DNA of 64,000 nucleotides from Colocasia esculenta. Lineage: Eukaryota > Streptophyta > Magnoliopsida > Alismatales > Araceae. The position numbers and the translations under genes are program-made. The stretch covers positions 54,731,545 through 54,795,544 of the forward strand of contig CM024766.1 of the NCBI GenBank assembly GCA_014218235.1, in the 5' to 3' direction. Positions 23,101 through 35,274 of the stretch are shown in pieces (the first letter of the stretch is position 1; every line of letters starts with the position of its first letter). The notes beneath the pieces are model-generated. The model was not told the DNA's origin and did not search any database. It saw nothing but the letters and a program-made list of their open reading frames with translations.

Positions 23101-23792
23101 ATCCTACATTTATTGCAATTAGTGATATCTTGCGTTCTTGAAAGCTATTGACATCAAGTGAAATCTTGCGTGCTTGTACAAAGTGAAACATTGGTAGTTC
23201 TATCTTGTTATATCGTTCTATATCTTGTTCTATCATGATCTCTCTATCTAGCTTGTTTCATGTATCATGTTTTAACAAGTTTTATCCGTACATGCATATC
23301 ATGACATTCATCGTGCTTACCTAGTTCTAAATTGTTAATCACTTATATCATTGCCCGCACATTGAGATATAAATCTTACTGGGCTAATTTGCTCATCCCC
23401 TACTTTTACCCAATCTAGGTGACTATGAAGTTCAAGAGGAGGAACAAATCGAGGATGGAAATGCGTCCGAGTGATGAGCGTCCCAACTATGAGTCTAGTT
23501 ATAGTAGTTTGCTTTGAGTGTTAGAACGTGTAGTAGGAAGTGAGGAATAAAATGTACTTTTCCTTTTATTGAGTCTTAGTCCTGTAATAGTTTCCATTTG
23601 GAATACAATGAGTTGAGATTTGAATACAAGATTAGTTGAGTTCAATATTTGGGCCCTATGATGATGTATGTTGTTATACATTTAGTGTGTGCTAGCTAGA
23701 GACTTATTTGCCGACTGTTCACGTCTCAGGATATCGTCTCGAATTATATTCCACATTCTTAAAATCCGCTGCGTAACTCTTAGGACGTGACA
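20181..23792 (-). mobile_element. Solo LTR X inside the integrase of element A
   Basis: One LTR-like unit of 3612 bp flanked by the 5-bp direct repeat CCTTC at 20176-20180 and 23793-23797. On the minus strand it begins TGTCACGTCC and ends GGGGTGCTACA. The integrase frame of A reads across correctly when X and one CCTTC are left out. Only one LTR and no internal region are present, so recombination between two LTRs probably removed the rest. X' (7390-10408) is a second copy in the opposite orientation. The stretch near 21660-22030 is rich in GTGGACGCG words. Confidence 0.88.
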
Positions 23793-24392
23793 CCTTCACA
23801 GGCGCAATACTCTTGTTCCTGAGGTGCTGAACCTTCCGGTCTAGGATAGCTCCTGGTTGCTCTACATACGACAAGTCTAGCTGAATCCCCACTGGTTCGT
23901 GACTAATAACATGCGACAGATCTCTCATGTATCTCCTGAGCATAGACACGTGGAAAACTGGGTGCACACTCGCTAACGCTGGGGGTAAAGCTAGCTCATA
24001 TGCCACACTGCCCATCCGCCTAAGAATCTCAAATAGGCCAATGAATCTAGGACACAACTTGCTATGCCTGCTAAACCTGACAACTCCTCGGGTAGGCGAA
24101 ACCTTAAGAAATACATGCTCGCCAACCTCAAACTCCAAATCCTTCCTCCTATTGTCGACGTAGCTCTTCTGCCTATCCTCCGCCGCAACCAACCTCTGCC
24201 TGATAAGCTGAATCTTATCTGAAGTCTCCTGCACCAACTCCGGACCAACTAAGTGCCCATCGCATGTCTCCTCCCAACACAAAGGAGATCTACAGAGCCG
24301 CCCATACAAAGCCTCAAACGGAGCCATGCCAATGCTCGCATGAAAACTGTTGTTGTTGGCGAACTTCACAAGAGGTAGATGATGCTCCCAAT
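23793..24392 (-). pseudogene. Element A integrase, middle to C-terminal part
   Basis: About 195 residues of Ty3/gypsy integrase on the minus strand: NWEHHLPLVKFANNNSFHAS, GMAPFEALYGRLCRSPLCWEE, DRQKSYVDNRRKDLEFEVGE, then PRFIGLFEILRRMGSVAYEL and HPVFHVSMLRRYM near the end. This is the region after the catalytic Glu, followed by the SH3-like C-terminal domain. It integrates element DNA. The upstream part is displaced to 52652-52948 by element B, and the downstream part to 20090-20180 by LTR X. Confidence 0.92.
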
Positions 24393-25690
24393 TATAGACA
24401 CCTGATTCTGCCTTATAAGCCAAACTACATTTCTTGTTAACTTAGTAAGCCCCTAGTTGGTCACTCACCTTGAGCCCATCATTAGCCTTGCGTTGAGCCC
24501 ATTAACAGCCCAATTCCCATGAATATCCCATCCATTTTGTTCTAAAGAGTCCATGTGCCTTAAATGCCTATTATTCTCCCGCATGATTGGATAATAATTT
24601 GAAGATAATCGATTCCCATTGACGCGACGTATCGTGGCACTGCGTTCATCCTTTTCGCGCCTCACTTGGCCGTCGCGATAGCCCATGCATACCCATGCAC
24701 GTGGCTTTATAGTCGCGACAACTAAGACCGTCGCGTTCATTTCTGTCGCGTCCCTACGATGCGTCGTGACTTCAGCCGCGGCAACCACCTCCATATTATC
24801 CTCTCATGGCCTTTATCTTAATCTTCTACAACCTCCCAACCCACCTGAACGCATCTAGGGGATGGGGGACTCTTTGAAACCTCCTTAGGACTCTCACCTA
24901 GGAGATTAATGAGTATTATCCTTTTATTAGGGTATTTATCACTTAAAATGGGATATTTCTCTCTCTAAGTCTATATAAGCTAGTCCCTTTCTTTAGAGCC
25001 AAGAGAGCCCCATTTTCATCCCGAAGGGCTGCCAAAATTTTCTCTGATCAATACTTAGTCTCGCAGCCCTCCCATTCCCCTCATTCTTTACCTCAACCCT
25101 TCACTAAGTCACACTCATTTCACCATCTACGAGGCTTGGAGCTTGAAGAGGCGACCCTTGGAGCTTCTGGACCGAGAGAAGGCATCATTTGGCACCAGGG
25201 AGTCGCCCTATACGGGGCTCTTTCTTCCTCTTCCACTTCTTCTTCCTTCATCATGCATTTTTATCACTTTATTAGATAGCAATCCCTTTCCTTTTCCTTT
25301 CTTACATTTTCCATAAACCCAAGGGGTGTAAAACCACCCCCAGGTCCTTCCATACTTCTCCCGTCGCGTCGCCGTCCTCTGGCCGGCTGGAGGGCAGGAA
25401 GAAGGTTCTTCCATACTTCTCCCACACTGTAGAGAATGGGACCGAGGACGGCGATGCGACACAGAAAATGCGTCCCTATAGGGCGTCGCGAAACCAGCTT
25501 CATCGCGACGGGGTTCCCCGTCGCTACCTCAGGTCAGTATGGTGTTATCTTTCCTTTTCCTAGATTAGTTAGCCCGTGGTTTCTCTATTCTTAGGCAACT
25601 ATCTAGGTGGCGATCACATCCTCTTTTCCATGTCTTTATATTGAGCACATATTCGCATGTATTGGGGGGCGCACAATCCCCGTGTTTACA
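24393..25690 (+). mobile_element. 5' LTR of element B
   Basis: 1298 bp, beginning TATAGACACC (the 3' LTR has TGTAGACACC, so the terminal TG is mutated here) and ending GTGTTTACA. It matches 51252-52651 nearly throughout. A TATA box (CTATATAAG) lies at 24971-24979. Zones rich in GTCGCG words lie at 24620-24780 and 25360-25520. It has a 5' LTR-specific short block near 25341-25375 in place of a ~130-bp block in the 3' LTR. Confidence 0.93.
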
Positions 25691-25695
25691 CCTTT

Positions 25696-25714
25696 TGGCG
25701 ATCATGGTGGGACC
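25696..25714 (+). promoter_or_regulatory. Probable primer-binding site of element B
   Basis: TGGCGATCATGGTGGGACC lies five bases after the 5' LTR. Plant Tat/Ogre elements use TGGCG-type primer sites rather than the methionine type. Position and first bases fit, but I cannot assign the tRNA with certainty. Confidence 0.6.
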
Positions 25715-26862
25715 TTCAGTGCTACCCTCGTGAGTTTTAGCATGTTTGACTGCCATGTTTGATTGTTTAAATGCCTTCTTAGAACCCTGTTAGGTGTATT
25801 TTATCATGTTTTGGCTTTTAGTGTTCTCTATAGGAGACGCGGCGTATCGCGGCGACGCGACCTCGTCGCAGTGAATCTAAACGACGCGTCCTTACGTACG
25901 TGTCTTTCCATTATCATTCACTGATCCTTGCCCTGTGAGTACATCCATGCATTCACCATGCTGTTAGATCGTGTATGTTCGTGTTTTTGTTTGGTTGAAT
26001 CCTGTTAGGGTCTGGATTTCCCTTTTACTTTCACTGTTTGATTCCTGTTCTGGTCGTGGAAGATCATAGGGACACGACAGTGTCGTGCCGTGGTTGGAGG
26101 TTGCGTTCACAGGTACGCACTGTTTGTTATTGTTTTAATTTATGTGTCGGTTTTCTGTGTGTTTCATGATCTGTGACGTGCTTTTAGTCCATTATATGAT
26201 TGTTTTACGTGTTAGGTTAGTCTGTTCAGTGTTTGCTGGCATACAACTGTAGGTATTTACAGTCTGTTGTTATCGCGCCGAGGTGCTCGGTCGCGATAGG
26301 GTTGCAGTGTATCTGGCTGCCGCGACTTTGGCAGAGTCCTGCTAGTTGTTTTCTTTGTTAGCTTAAGTTAGATATCGCATTATTTCATGCATATACACTA
26401 TTGATCCCTGTTGTTAGGTTACCTTCCTTGGATGAGTGAGTCCTCTCACCTGCGAGCAGTTGTGGGCTGACTAGGACCACCTTCCGAGGGCCTCCGTAAG
26501 TCCTCGTGACCATACGCACGTTGCGGTTCACCGGGCCGGTTGTACCCGTCGCCCCCTTAGTTTGAGCCACCTCCACACGTGAGTTGTGTGTCTCCCCTAG
26601 TTGCACTGGAGGACTTGAGTTCACGCCCATTACGGTCCCACTTGACCGAGTGGCTTTCTGTTAATTTATTCATTTAGAAGTCAAGTGCAAACCTCAAAAT
26701 TTGGACTGTAATCATGATAACTTGAGTGCTCCTTCTTATCTCACAGCCCTTCTTGTTGTGATAGCATCTATGTTTTGTCTGTGTTGGTGTCATCTCCCCT
26801 AGTTGGTTAGGGGTGGTGCATGCGTCATTGTCTAGGTAGATCGAGTCAGTCCCCTCCAACCG
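25715..26862 (+). other. Untranslated leader of element B
   Basis: No supported gene. Scattered GTCGCG/GCGACG words occur at 25835-26110 and 26270-26330. The stretch is the expected leader between primer site and gag. Confidence 0.6.
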
Positions 26863-29330
26863 TTGTATTATATCATAATCCTCTGTTCAGTATGGACCAA
26901 TTTTGGGTCCTTGCCGATGATGTCTTGCCCATTGGACTTCTTGAGGATGTGGCCCAAACATCTGCGACCGTCCTCTCTGGGCACATTCAGCCCCCTTGTC
27001 ATTGGAAGTCAACCCCGCCCTCCTTCTCCTCCAGGGGTAGATGACCCCCATTCTCAATTTAGTCAACTTCTTCCTCATCTTAGTTCGGACCAAGTCCGTG
27101 AGTTTCTGACCGCTGCCAAAGGCAAGCGACCCTTGTCTCCACCTACTCACAATTCAGCCCAACAGATGGCCTCCTCTGCCCCTGTTATTTCAGCAACACA
27201 TGTACCTTCCGTTGTGGCAGACTCCACACCCCTCTGTCCTCGAGCTATTCACTTTTCGGAGCCTAGCTACCTTCCAGCACGGGAGGTTCGGACCAAGTCC
27301 CCTCCAATGTCCTCTTTCTATCAGGCCGAACCCTCTCACCTTCCCTTTGAGAGGTTCTACTCTATGGAGCAATCCTGCTCCCTCATTCCCACTCACCATG
27401 CCACATCCCCCTCCGACTTCCTTGCGGAGTGGACAACCATGAAGAGGGAACTCCATGACCTTAGAAGGCAGCTAGACCCCCGGAAGGTCACCGACATTCC
27501 GCTCCCCTCCTTCCAACATCTCCGGGTTCCGCCCCAGTCAGAGCTCCCGGTCTACAGATGGTACTCCGGGGTGGGTGACCCTTATGTGCACCTAAAAGAT
27601 TTTGTGTATGAGTCAGACCCACACAAGTACGACCACCACCTTATGGCGTACTTGTTCAGAAAATCCTTAGATGGTCTGGCCCTTGAATGGTTTTACTCTC
27701 TGCCACCTGAGGAAGCCGAAGATTTCCGAATTGTACAAGAAAGGTTCTTACAGCAATTCCAAGATCAGGTTAGACCCGAATATTCATTTGTTGATCTAGT
27801 GGCTGAAAAGATGAAGTCCGATGAGGAATTTTCAGTCTACGCCGACAAATGGCATTCCCTTGCTGCTAAGGTCTGTTGCCCAATGCCCGAAGAGGAAAAG
27901 GTCAAGCTATTGATTACCAATGCCACTCCCACCTACTGGGCCATCCTAGACATGAACGATATCACCACCATACACGAACTGTATAGTCGAGCCCGCTTCA
28001 TCCAGACACAACTTAAGGACTCGCCTACCCACTCCATGTTCGAGACCCCCAAATCTCGTTACCCTAAGAAGCCTCAAGGCCCAGTTACTGAGGGAGTCCA
28101 AACTAATGAACAAGTAGGTGCAGTGAATAACCCCCAAGGCCCAGTAGGTAGATCTCCCTACACTCAACCGCCCCAGCAACCATGGAACAATGATAGATAG
28201 CCGCCTCCTCAGGACCAGAATTCCCAGCATGATCAACGCCAGTACAGTCAAGTCCCTCCACCCCAAAATGGTTTTGCTCCCAGAAAGCCCAATGGGCCAT
28301 AGAGAGCTCAATACCCTCCCCTTCCAGAGACCTTGGCCAATGTCTTCGCAGCCCTTATGTCTCTCAATGCCCTTAGGCTTCCCCCTGAGAAACCAAATTA
28401 GAACATGGCAGTAGACCAGACAAAGTACTGTGTGTACCATCGCCATCCGGGCCATAATGTGTTGGACTGTTTCCAATTCGGGGATATCATATATGATCTT
28501 CATGAACAAAATCAGATCGATTGGGCAGAGATGAAAAGACTGATCCAGACACTAAGGGACCAGCAGGGCCAAAGACAACAGCAACAACAGCAGAGGCGAC
28601 AGCAGCCACAACAACAACAACAACAATTCCAGCAACAATAGCAACTATTCCAGCAACAATTCCAACAACAATAGCCACCCCAGCAATCGGAAAATGACCT
28701 TGGCATATTTCGCAATCCCATGCCTCAACATCAGCCTGCTCTAAACCCCCAACCTGCTCCACCACCTCCTCCACCTGCTCAAGTTAACCTAATCATTCAC
28801 CACCCACCACCAGCAAACGCGTGGGCCTACAACGATGAACATGAAGTATGCCAGCTTCTAGCTATCTCCCATACCACCCCTGCCTCCAGTACACCTGCCT
28901 CCATCACACCTGACTCCACTACGCCTACTCCCGATGCACCCACCATCGCCACTATTACCTCCCCACTCTGCAACACACCCATCATATCACCCATTACATC
29001 AGCTCCCCTTAACGTCCCTTTCTCCCCTGCACCAGCACCCATAATAGCCAACCCTTCCATCCTCAACACCACGCCACCTCCACTCCACCACAACCTTGCC
29101 TTATGGAGCGGGCGTATGTTCCAACGGATGTACCCAAATGCATCCGTATCTATGCCAGGTCAACAAACCCAACACTCCCACTGTCAGCAGCAGCAACATG
29201 ACACCGAGGAGATAGATCCGGTCCCAGGGACCCAATATGATATATTAAAGCATTTGGATCAGACTCTAGAAAAAATATCAATGCTAGAATTGATTAAGAG
29301 GTCTCAGACCCACCAAGATGCACTAAGGGT
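26863..29330 (+). pseudogene. Element B gag polyprotein
   Basis: Capsid-type domain in the long frame 26863-28200: FQHLRVPPQSELPVYRWYSG near 27510, LEWFYSLPPEEAEDF near 27690, FLQQFQDQVRPEYSF near 27750. A zinc knuckle-like CVYHRHPGHNVLDC lies near 28430, followed by a Gln-rich tract (28575-28680) and a Pro/Thr-rich stretch. The start is uncertain. The longest frame begins at 26863, but the phase beginning MDQFWVLADDVLP at 26892 looks more gag-like and would need a frameshift near 27035. In-frame stops near 28198, 28300, 28399, 28639 and 28672 are all TAG. Confidence 0.85.
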
Positions 29331-30078
29331 CTATCTGCAAAGGGTCATGGTGAATGAAGCTATGAACCCGAATAATCTACCTTCGGTCTTATCCATTGTG
29401 AACAAAGTGCCTACAATCACATTCACAGAAGGCGAATTAGCTCCTTCTGAGGCTAGAAAAATGCCTTTATGTGTAACTCTGACTATAAATAAAGTGGCCA
29501 TTGATGCCGCTTTGGTAGATACATGAGCTTCCATTAATGTGTGTCCGCTGAGTACTCTAAGAGCCTGCAACATTCTCGAACGCCAATTGCAACCTACTCC
29601 TACAACTATAGCTGCGTATGACAATTGCCGGCGAGCTTGCCACAGTGTCATCTCTCTACAAGCCGAGCTAGGTCCGCTGGTCATGACAGTCGACTTCTAT
29701 GTGCTGGATATTGATCCTACTTTCAAGGCAATCCTAGGCCGACCTTGGATTGAGGCGTTAGGGGCAGTCCCATCCACAGCTCATCAATGTTTGAAATTCC
29801 CCTTTCAAGGGCGTATAGTCAAAGTCAAAAGTGCAACAACTACTCACATATTGGAGGCTATAGAGAAGATCATGCTGTCAATCTGGCCATCTAATAATCC
29901 TGTCATCTCGGTGCTCGATGTAAATTACCCATGGGCTTACACTTTCTCCTCCAATCGTCTGATTGTGTCTCCATCGCTGGAAACCGTTAGAAAGCATATG
30001 TCAGCAAATACCAAAGGCTGGGATATCATGTTCAGGATCGGCTATCAGACAGGAAAAGGTTTGGGAACCCATCTCTAA
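29331..30078 (+). pseudogene. Element B aspartic protease with G-patch domain
   Basis: The retropepsin active-site region reads ALVDT, then a TGA stop at 29524-29526, then ASINVCPLS. The Gly codon of DTG has become a stop. Downstream, FYVLDIDPTFKAILGRPWI near 29695 is the conserved flap-to-C-terminal region. A G-patch, MFRIGYQTGKGLG, follows near 30030. G-patch motifs after protease occur in the Tat lineage and in some retroviruses. Activity is not possible in this copy. Confidence 0.87.
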
Positions 30079-31660
30079 GGGAGAACCAAGGTCGTCGCTA
30101 GCACAAAGAAATTTACAAAGCATGGCCTAGGATACACAGATTGGGCTGCACTCTCATCCGCTTCGCAGTCAGACCATGGGCCTCTTACTTGGACATTATA
30201 TGACCACTTCGTCAGAGGACCTATACAGCCCGGATATAACATCACAGTGCAAGAGGAACCAAGGTCAGCATATCAAATCCTAGAGGCCCAGCGGCCCAGC
30301 AAGAAGAAGAAGACGGAGATGAAGGCAGAAGAATCAAATCCTGAAGACTTAATCTCTGTAGTAAGTTTCCTACTCAAAGAAGACAGCAACACCCCCTCAG
30401 AGGCAGAAGTAGAAGAGCAGGGCCTTGAAGACCTTGTTTCATCAGTTAGTCGTTTGTTCGTCGAGGGCAGTGTGGCACAGCCGCCAGCAGTGATAGAATC
30501 AGCATCAGCAATCACCACCAAGCGACAGTTGCTTGGACTTGGTGAAGAGTTTGAAACCATGAACCTCATCAACCCAACAAAGGAGTTCTGGCTAGGGTAT
30601 TCCCAGCCTTTCAATCATTTTGTGTCCTCCATATTTGTTTATAAACTCACCTCCATCCTTTTTTCCCCTCCCATCATTTTCCAGTTCTCACCCAACACTC
30701 TTGAAGCGTTAACCTCCTCTACATCCTCTTTCACCATTTCTTTTGATGGCTCGGTTCTGTCCTTTTCCTGATGCCTTTGCTCTTAGGATTGTTAATTTCC
30801 TTTCTTAGTTTAATATGTTACGTAAAAAAAAAAATGCCTCCTCTCTTCCCCGTTTCCCATCTTTCCCCTGCCCTTTTCATCAGGCGGCGATCCCCGCCTT
30901 TCCCCTTTCCCTTTCATCGGACGGCAATGCCCGTTCTTCTCCTTTCAAACATCAATCTCCCGCTGCAATTCCCATCCTCAGTCGGCGATCCCCATCCCCT
31001 CGTCTTCCTTCTCTCGACGGCGATCCCCGTCACCTCTTGATTTTTTGGACGGCGATCCTCGTCCCCTTGCCTTCCTGCTCTCGACGTTGATCCCCGTCAC
31101 CTCTTGATTTTCGAACGGCGATCCCCGTCCCCTCACCTTCCTGCTCTCGACGGCGATCCCCGTCACCTCTTGATTTTTGGATGGCGATCCTTGTCCCCTC
31201 ACCTTCCTGCTCTCGTCGGCGATCCCCGTCACCGCTTCTTTTCTGAACGGGGATCCCCGTCCCCTCGCCTTCCTACTTTCAACAGCGATCTCCATCATCC
31301 TGGTTTTCTTTCTCCCTCGGCGGTGATCCCCGTCATCCCGGTTTTCTTTCTCCCTCGGCGGCGATCCCCACCTTTCTCCCAAGCTGGGGTCTTCGCCATG
31401 GTCACTCTGGGTAATTTGGGTGAGGGGCCTTCTATTCCCCTGCACCCCGACTTTGCTGCAGGTACCCTGAGCACGGGTGGCCCACCTCTTCCTCCAGACC
31501 CATTGGAGGGTTTCTGCGGCCCCGCCGCACCTGTTCCTTTCCATTCCAATAAACCTCTAGACTCTTTTCCAGAGCCTTCTATAAATATCAAACCTAGTTT
31601 AAATTCAGTGGTAGGATCTAGTAAGTCCCCGTCCCCGTCTAAGAGGAAGAAGGGTAGTGG
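30079..31660 (+). other. Spacer between protease and RT of element B, with tandem repeats
   Basis: It contains a variable acidic open stretch (30247-30771: KKKTEMKAEES, LLKEDSNTPSEAEVEEQ) of unknown function, then a C/T-rich zone of tandem repeats (30880-31390), then the start of the RT frame near 31400. Ogre-type elements are known to have a poorly conserved and often spliced segment here. I could not define splice sites. Confidence 0.6.
30880..31390 (+). repeat. Degenerate tandem repeats, ~66-75 bp, GGCGATCCCCGTC core
   Basis: The core CGGCGATCCCCGTC recurs at least eight times with variations such as GGCGATCCTTGTC and AGCGATCTCCATC. The spacers resemble CCTTCCTGCTCTC and CACCTCTTGATTTT, giving a unit near 66-75 bp. 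The minus-strand reading shows recurring VESRKVRGRGSP-like peptides, a by-product of the repeat. Confidence 0.85.
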
Positions 31661-33420
31661 CATACCCCGTAGGTATTTGTTAGATCTGGTGCAAAGGTGT
31701 GGCGCTCTTCTAGCTGTCGAAGAGTTCGTCCAGGAAGCTGTAACCCTGAACATAGAAGCTCAGCACAAGGAGGAAGGGCTAGATGATGGATTTGGAGTTT
31801 ACGAGATCTTAGCTGAGAATGACCCAGTGGGTGAAGAGGACTGTGAAATAGAGGACGTTGCCGAGATGTATGCGAGTGGTATGAAGAGATTTGATGAACC
31901 CACCTTGGCAGTGGACGAACCCACCAAGGAGGTAAATGTTGGAATGGAAGAAGACCCCAGACTCTTAAGCATAGCCTCCGGTCTCCCTCCGGAAGTAGAA
32001 GAGGCGCTCATAGAAATGTTAAGGGAGTTCAAGGATTCTTTCGTCTGGTCTTATGATGACATGCCTGGCATTGACCCCGAGTTAGTAGAACATAGGCTGA
32101 TCTTGAAGCTAGGGGCAGTTGCTGTTAAGCAAAAATTGAGACGATACCTCCCCCACATTGCTTTGAAGATGAAAGAGGAGATTGATATGCTACACAAGGC
32201 TAAATTCATCCGTGTAGTCCTCTATCTGCTGTGAGTGGCCAATATAGTCCCGGTGATGAAGAAAGACGGAAGAGTGCAAATTTGCATAGACTTTCGGGAC
32301 TTGAATAGGGCATGTCCAAAGGACGATTTCCCGTTACCTCACTTGGATGTATTAATTGATAACACCGCGGGGTATGAAACTTTATCATTCATGGATGGGT
32401 ACTCAGGTTATAATCAGATCCGTCTAGCTCCGGAGGACCAAGAGAAAACCTCCTTCACCACACCCTGGGGAACTTATTGCTATGTGGTCATGCCGTTTGG
32501 ATTAAAAAATGCCGACGCCACTTATCAAAGGGCAATGTTAGCTATCTTCCACGACATGACTCATATTGATGTTGAGGTATACGTGGATGATATTGTGGTG
32601 AAGCCTCGGACTCGAAGAGAACACTCCTCCGTGCTTGCCAAAGTATTTCACCGCGCACAAGAATACCAATTGAAGATGAATCCAAAGAAGTGCGTGTTTG
32701 GGGTTTCTTCAGGCAAATTGCTAGGTTTCATAATCAGCAAACGGGGGATTCAGATAGACCCGCACAAGGCCAAGGCAATCAATGAGATGCCTCCTCCTAA
32801 GAACATATCTGAACTTCGAGGTTTGATTGGTTGGCTACAGTTCATAAGGAGATTCATATCTCAGCACTCTCAAAGATGTCGCCCTTTCTATGAACTGTTA
32901 AAAGGAGGGGCCAAATTTGAGTGGAATGCTAAGTGCCAAGGGGCCTTCAATGAACTCAAGAGCTATCTAATGAATCCGCCCGTGCTGCAGGTGCCTGTCC
33001 CAGGGAAACCCTTAATCCTATATCTGTCGACTATTGAGGACTCCCTAGGAGCTGTCCTTGCACAACATGATGACTCTGGCAGAGAAAGGGCAGTCTATTA
33101 CCTATGTAGGCTCTTCAATCCTTTTGAACTCAAACTCACCACAATGGAGAAAACATGTGCAGCACTAGTATGGGTAGTGCAGAAATTGAAGCACTACTTC
33201 TTAGCCCATAAGGTGAGTTTGATTTCTAGAATGGACCCTATTAGGTACCTCCTGGAGAAGCCAGTCCTCGCCGACAGGTTGGCGCACTGGCAGAGCTTCC
33301 TATCTCAATTCGATATCACCTTTATAGTCCAAAAGGCTATAAAAGGGTATGCCATTGCTGAGCACCTTGCTCACCTTCCTCTTCCTCACAGTGACAAGGT
33401 TCAAGAGGATTTCCCCGATG
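31661..33420 (+). pseudogene. Element B reverse transcriptase and RNase H
   Basis: Gypsy RT: FVWSYDDMPGIDPELVEHRL near 32040, a TGA stop at 32232-32234 where Trp is usual, ANIVPVMKKDGRVQICIDFR near 32240, SFMDGYSGYNQI near 32386, VVMPFGLKNADATYQRAM near 32488, the catalytic YVDD at 32580-32591, and LLGFIISKRGI near 32718. RNase H follows: PLILYLSTIEDSLGAVLAQH near 33010 (Ser in place of the usual first Asp, so probably inactive) and LTTMEKTCAALVW near 33135. From 32235 to 33590 it is one open frame. RT copies element RNA into DNA. Confidence 0.93.
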
Positions 33421-33429
33421 AAATCCTGT

Positions 33430-33870
33430 CACTTATTTCTCACAATTCCTTCTGGTCGCTCCATTTTGATGGAGCTCTCAATTCTAGGGGACGGGGGCAT
33501 AGGTGCTGTTCTACTCACCTCAGAAGGGATCACTATTCCACTTGCTTATCAACTCCAGTTCCCTGCCACCAACAATGTCTCCGAGTATGAGGCTCTCCTA
33601 GTTGGTCTTAAGCTTGCCTATTTATTAGGCACACGTCATCTCAAGATCATAGGAGACTCTCAGCTTGTCCTTCGGTAGGTCCTTTCTATCTACTGCACTC
33701 GTGACCGCAAGCTCAAGCCTTATCAAGATCTGGTCACGCTCCTAGCCAAGCAATTCCGCAAGCTCATCTACATTCATACTCCTCGCTCTCAGAATATCCT
33801 GGCCGATGCCCTGGCATCCCTTGCCTCCTCTCTCTCCTTCCCTCTCAGCCGCAGTGCTGAGAGAATCACT
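33430..33870 (+). pseudogene. Element B second RNase H (archaeal-type, dual RH)
   Basis: A second RNase H lies between the retroviral-type RH and integrase: SLHFDGALN near 33456 (first Asp), a frameshift near 33490, then GIGAVLLTSEG, NNVSEYEALLVGLKLA near 33570 (Glu), HLKIIGDSQLVLR near 33640 (Asp), a stop at 33676, and SQNILADALASLA near 33790 (last Asp). Dual RH domains characterise the Tat/Ogre lineage. All four catalytic residues survive despite the broken frame. Confidence 0.88.
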
Positions 33871-33924
33871 GTCCAAAGGTTAGAAGCGCCCTCCACTCAG
33901 GATCCTTGGTTCATTAACCTTAGG

Positions 33925-35271
33925 AGCTCATTGGTGTTGAAGGCAGAGAGAAAGGAAGAAAAGGAGATAATGCTCGTGGAACTAGGAGAAATGATGGAAG
34001 AAGAAAGGCCATGGTATCACGAGATCAAGCAATACTGCAAGGACGACACCTTCCCAGAAGAAGTTGTAGCTGAGGATAGGCGAGCCATCCGTAGAGTGGC
34101 GTTAAGGTATACCATCGTCGGAGAAGTGTTGTACAGACGCGCTCTAAATGGAATGCTCCTCAGGTGTTTGTTGGATGAAGAAGCCTGGAAGGTAGTGGAA
34201 GGATCTCATTCCAGTGAATGCGGTGGGCATGTGAATAGTCAAATGTTAGCTAAGAAGATTCTTAGGCAGGGCTACTACTGGCAAACTCTAGAAGAAGATT
34301 GTGCCATATACGTTCGTAGGTGAGTCAAATGCCAAGTCCACACCGATAAAATCCATGCTCTGTCTTCCTCCTTGCGCCCACTATCTTCCCCTTGGCCTTT
34401 CTCCATGAGGGCTTTTGATATCATCGGACCCCTTGGTGATCCTAACGCTCAAGTGAAACAAAAATCTTTCATCCTTACTGCCACTGAGTACTTTACCAAG
34501 TGGGCCAAAGCTGAGGCATTTGTAGAAATCAAAGGCTCGACCGTGTGCAGGTTCATCATGAAGAATATTATCTCGCGGTTCGGAGTACCAAGCGGCTTCA
34601 TCACCGACAATGGACCCCAGTTTATATCACAAGAACTTCAAGACCTATGTAAGAGATTCAACATTTCCTTGCATCATTTGTCTCTGTATTATCCGCAGGG
34701 CAACGACCAAGCCGAATCCACAAATAAAACACTTTTGAAAATTTTAAAGAAAACTTGTGAGTCTCATAAGTTCACTGATTGGCCTGAGAAATTGATTGAG
34801 GCTTTGTGGGCCTACCGAACCTCCGTCCGTACGCCCACCGGGCAAACTCCTTTCTCACTTACCTATGGGATGGAGGCGGTATGTCCACACGAGATCCTCA
34901 TTCCTTCATTAAGAGTTCAGCTGGACAAAGAACTTAATCCTGACGAACGTCGAGAGGTGTTACTTTCATAGCTAGAACTCTTAGATGAACGACGTTTGGC
35001 CGCGGCCGATCATGTACTTTCATATCAAAATAGACTCTCAAGATCTTTTCAAAAGAATGTAATTGAGTGCAAATTTCAAGAAGGAGACATGGTCTTGAAG
35101 CAAATTTTCATAAAACCTGGAGGTCCAAGGTCCAAATTGCAGGCAAACTGGGAAGGGCCGTACGTCGTTAAGGAAGTGTACCCTGGGAACGCGTATAGCC
35201 TAGTTAATGCCGATGGCGAAGAGCTCTCTTACCCGTGGAATGGGTTGTACCTTAAAAGATTCTACCCCTAA
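33925..35271 (+). pseudogene. Element B integrase
   Basis: The N-terminal zinc region has SECGGHVNSQMLAKKIL, then DCAIYVRR, TGA (34321-34323) in place of the first zinc Cys, and VKCQ. In the core, MRAFDIIGPLG carries the first Asp near 34410, FITDNGPQF the second near 34600, and GNDQAESTNKTLLK the Glu near 34700. After a stop at 34969 the C-terminal part ends with GPYVVKEVYPGNAYSL and NGLYLKRFYP at 35271. It inserts element DNA into the host. Confidence 0.92.
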
Positions 35272-35274
35272 TAA

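Noticed and set aside
28487..28774. Gly/Val/Cys-rich minus-strand ORFs
   Set aside because: They are antisense to the CAA/CAG-rich Gln tract of B gag.
30978..31544. A 188-residue minus-strand ORF with repeated VESRKVRGRGSP units
   Set aside because: It is the shadow of the tandem repeats in the protease-RT spacer; no other sign of a gene.
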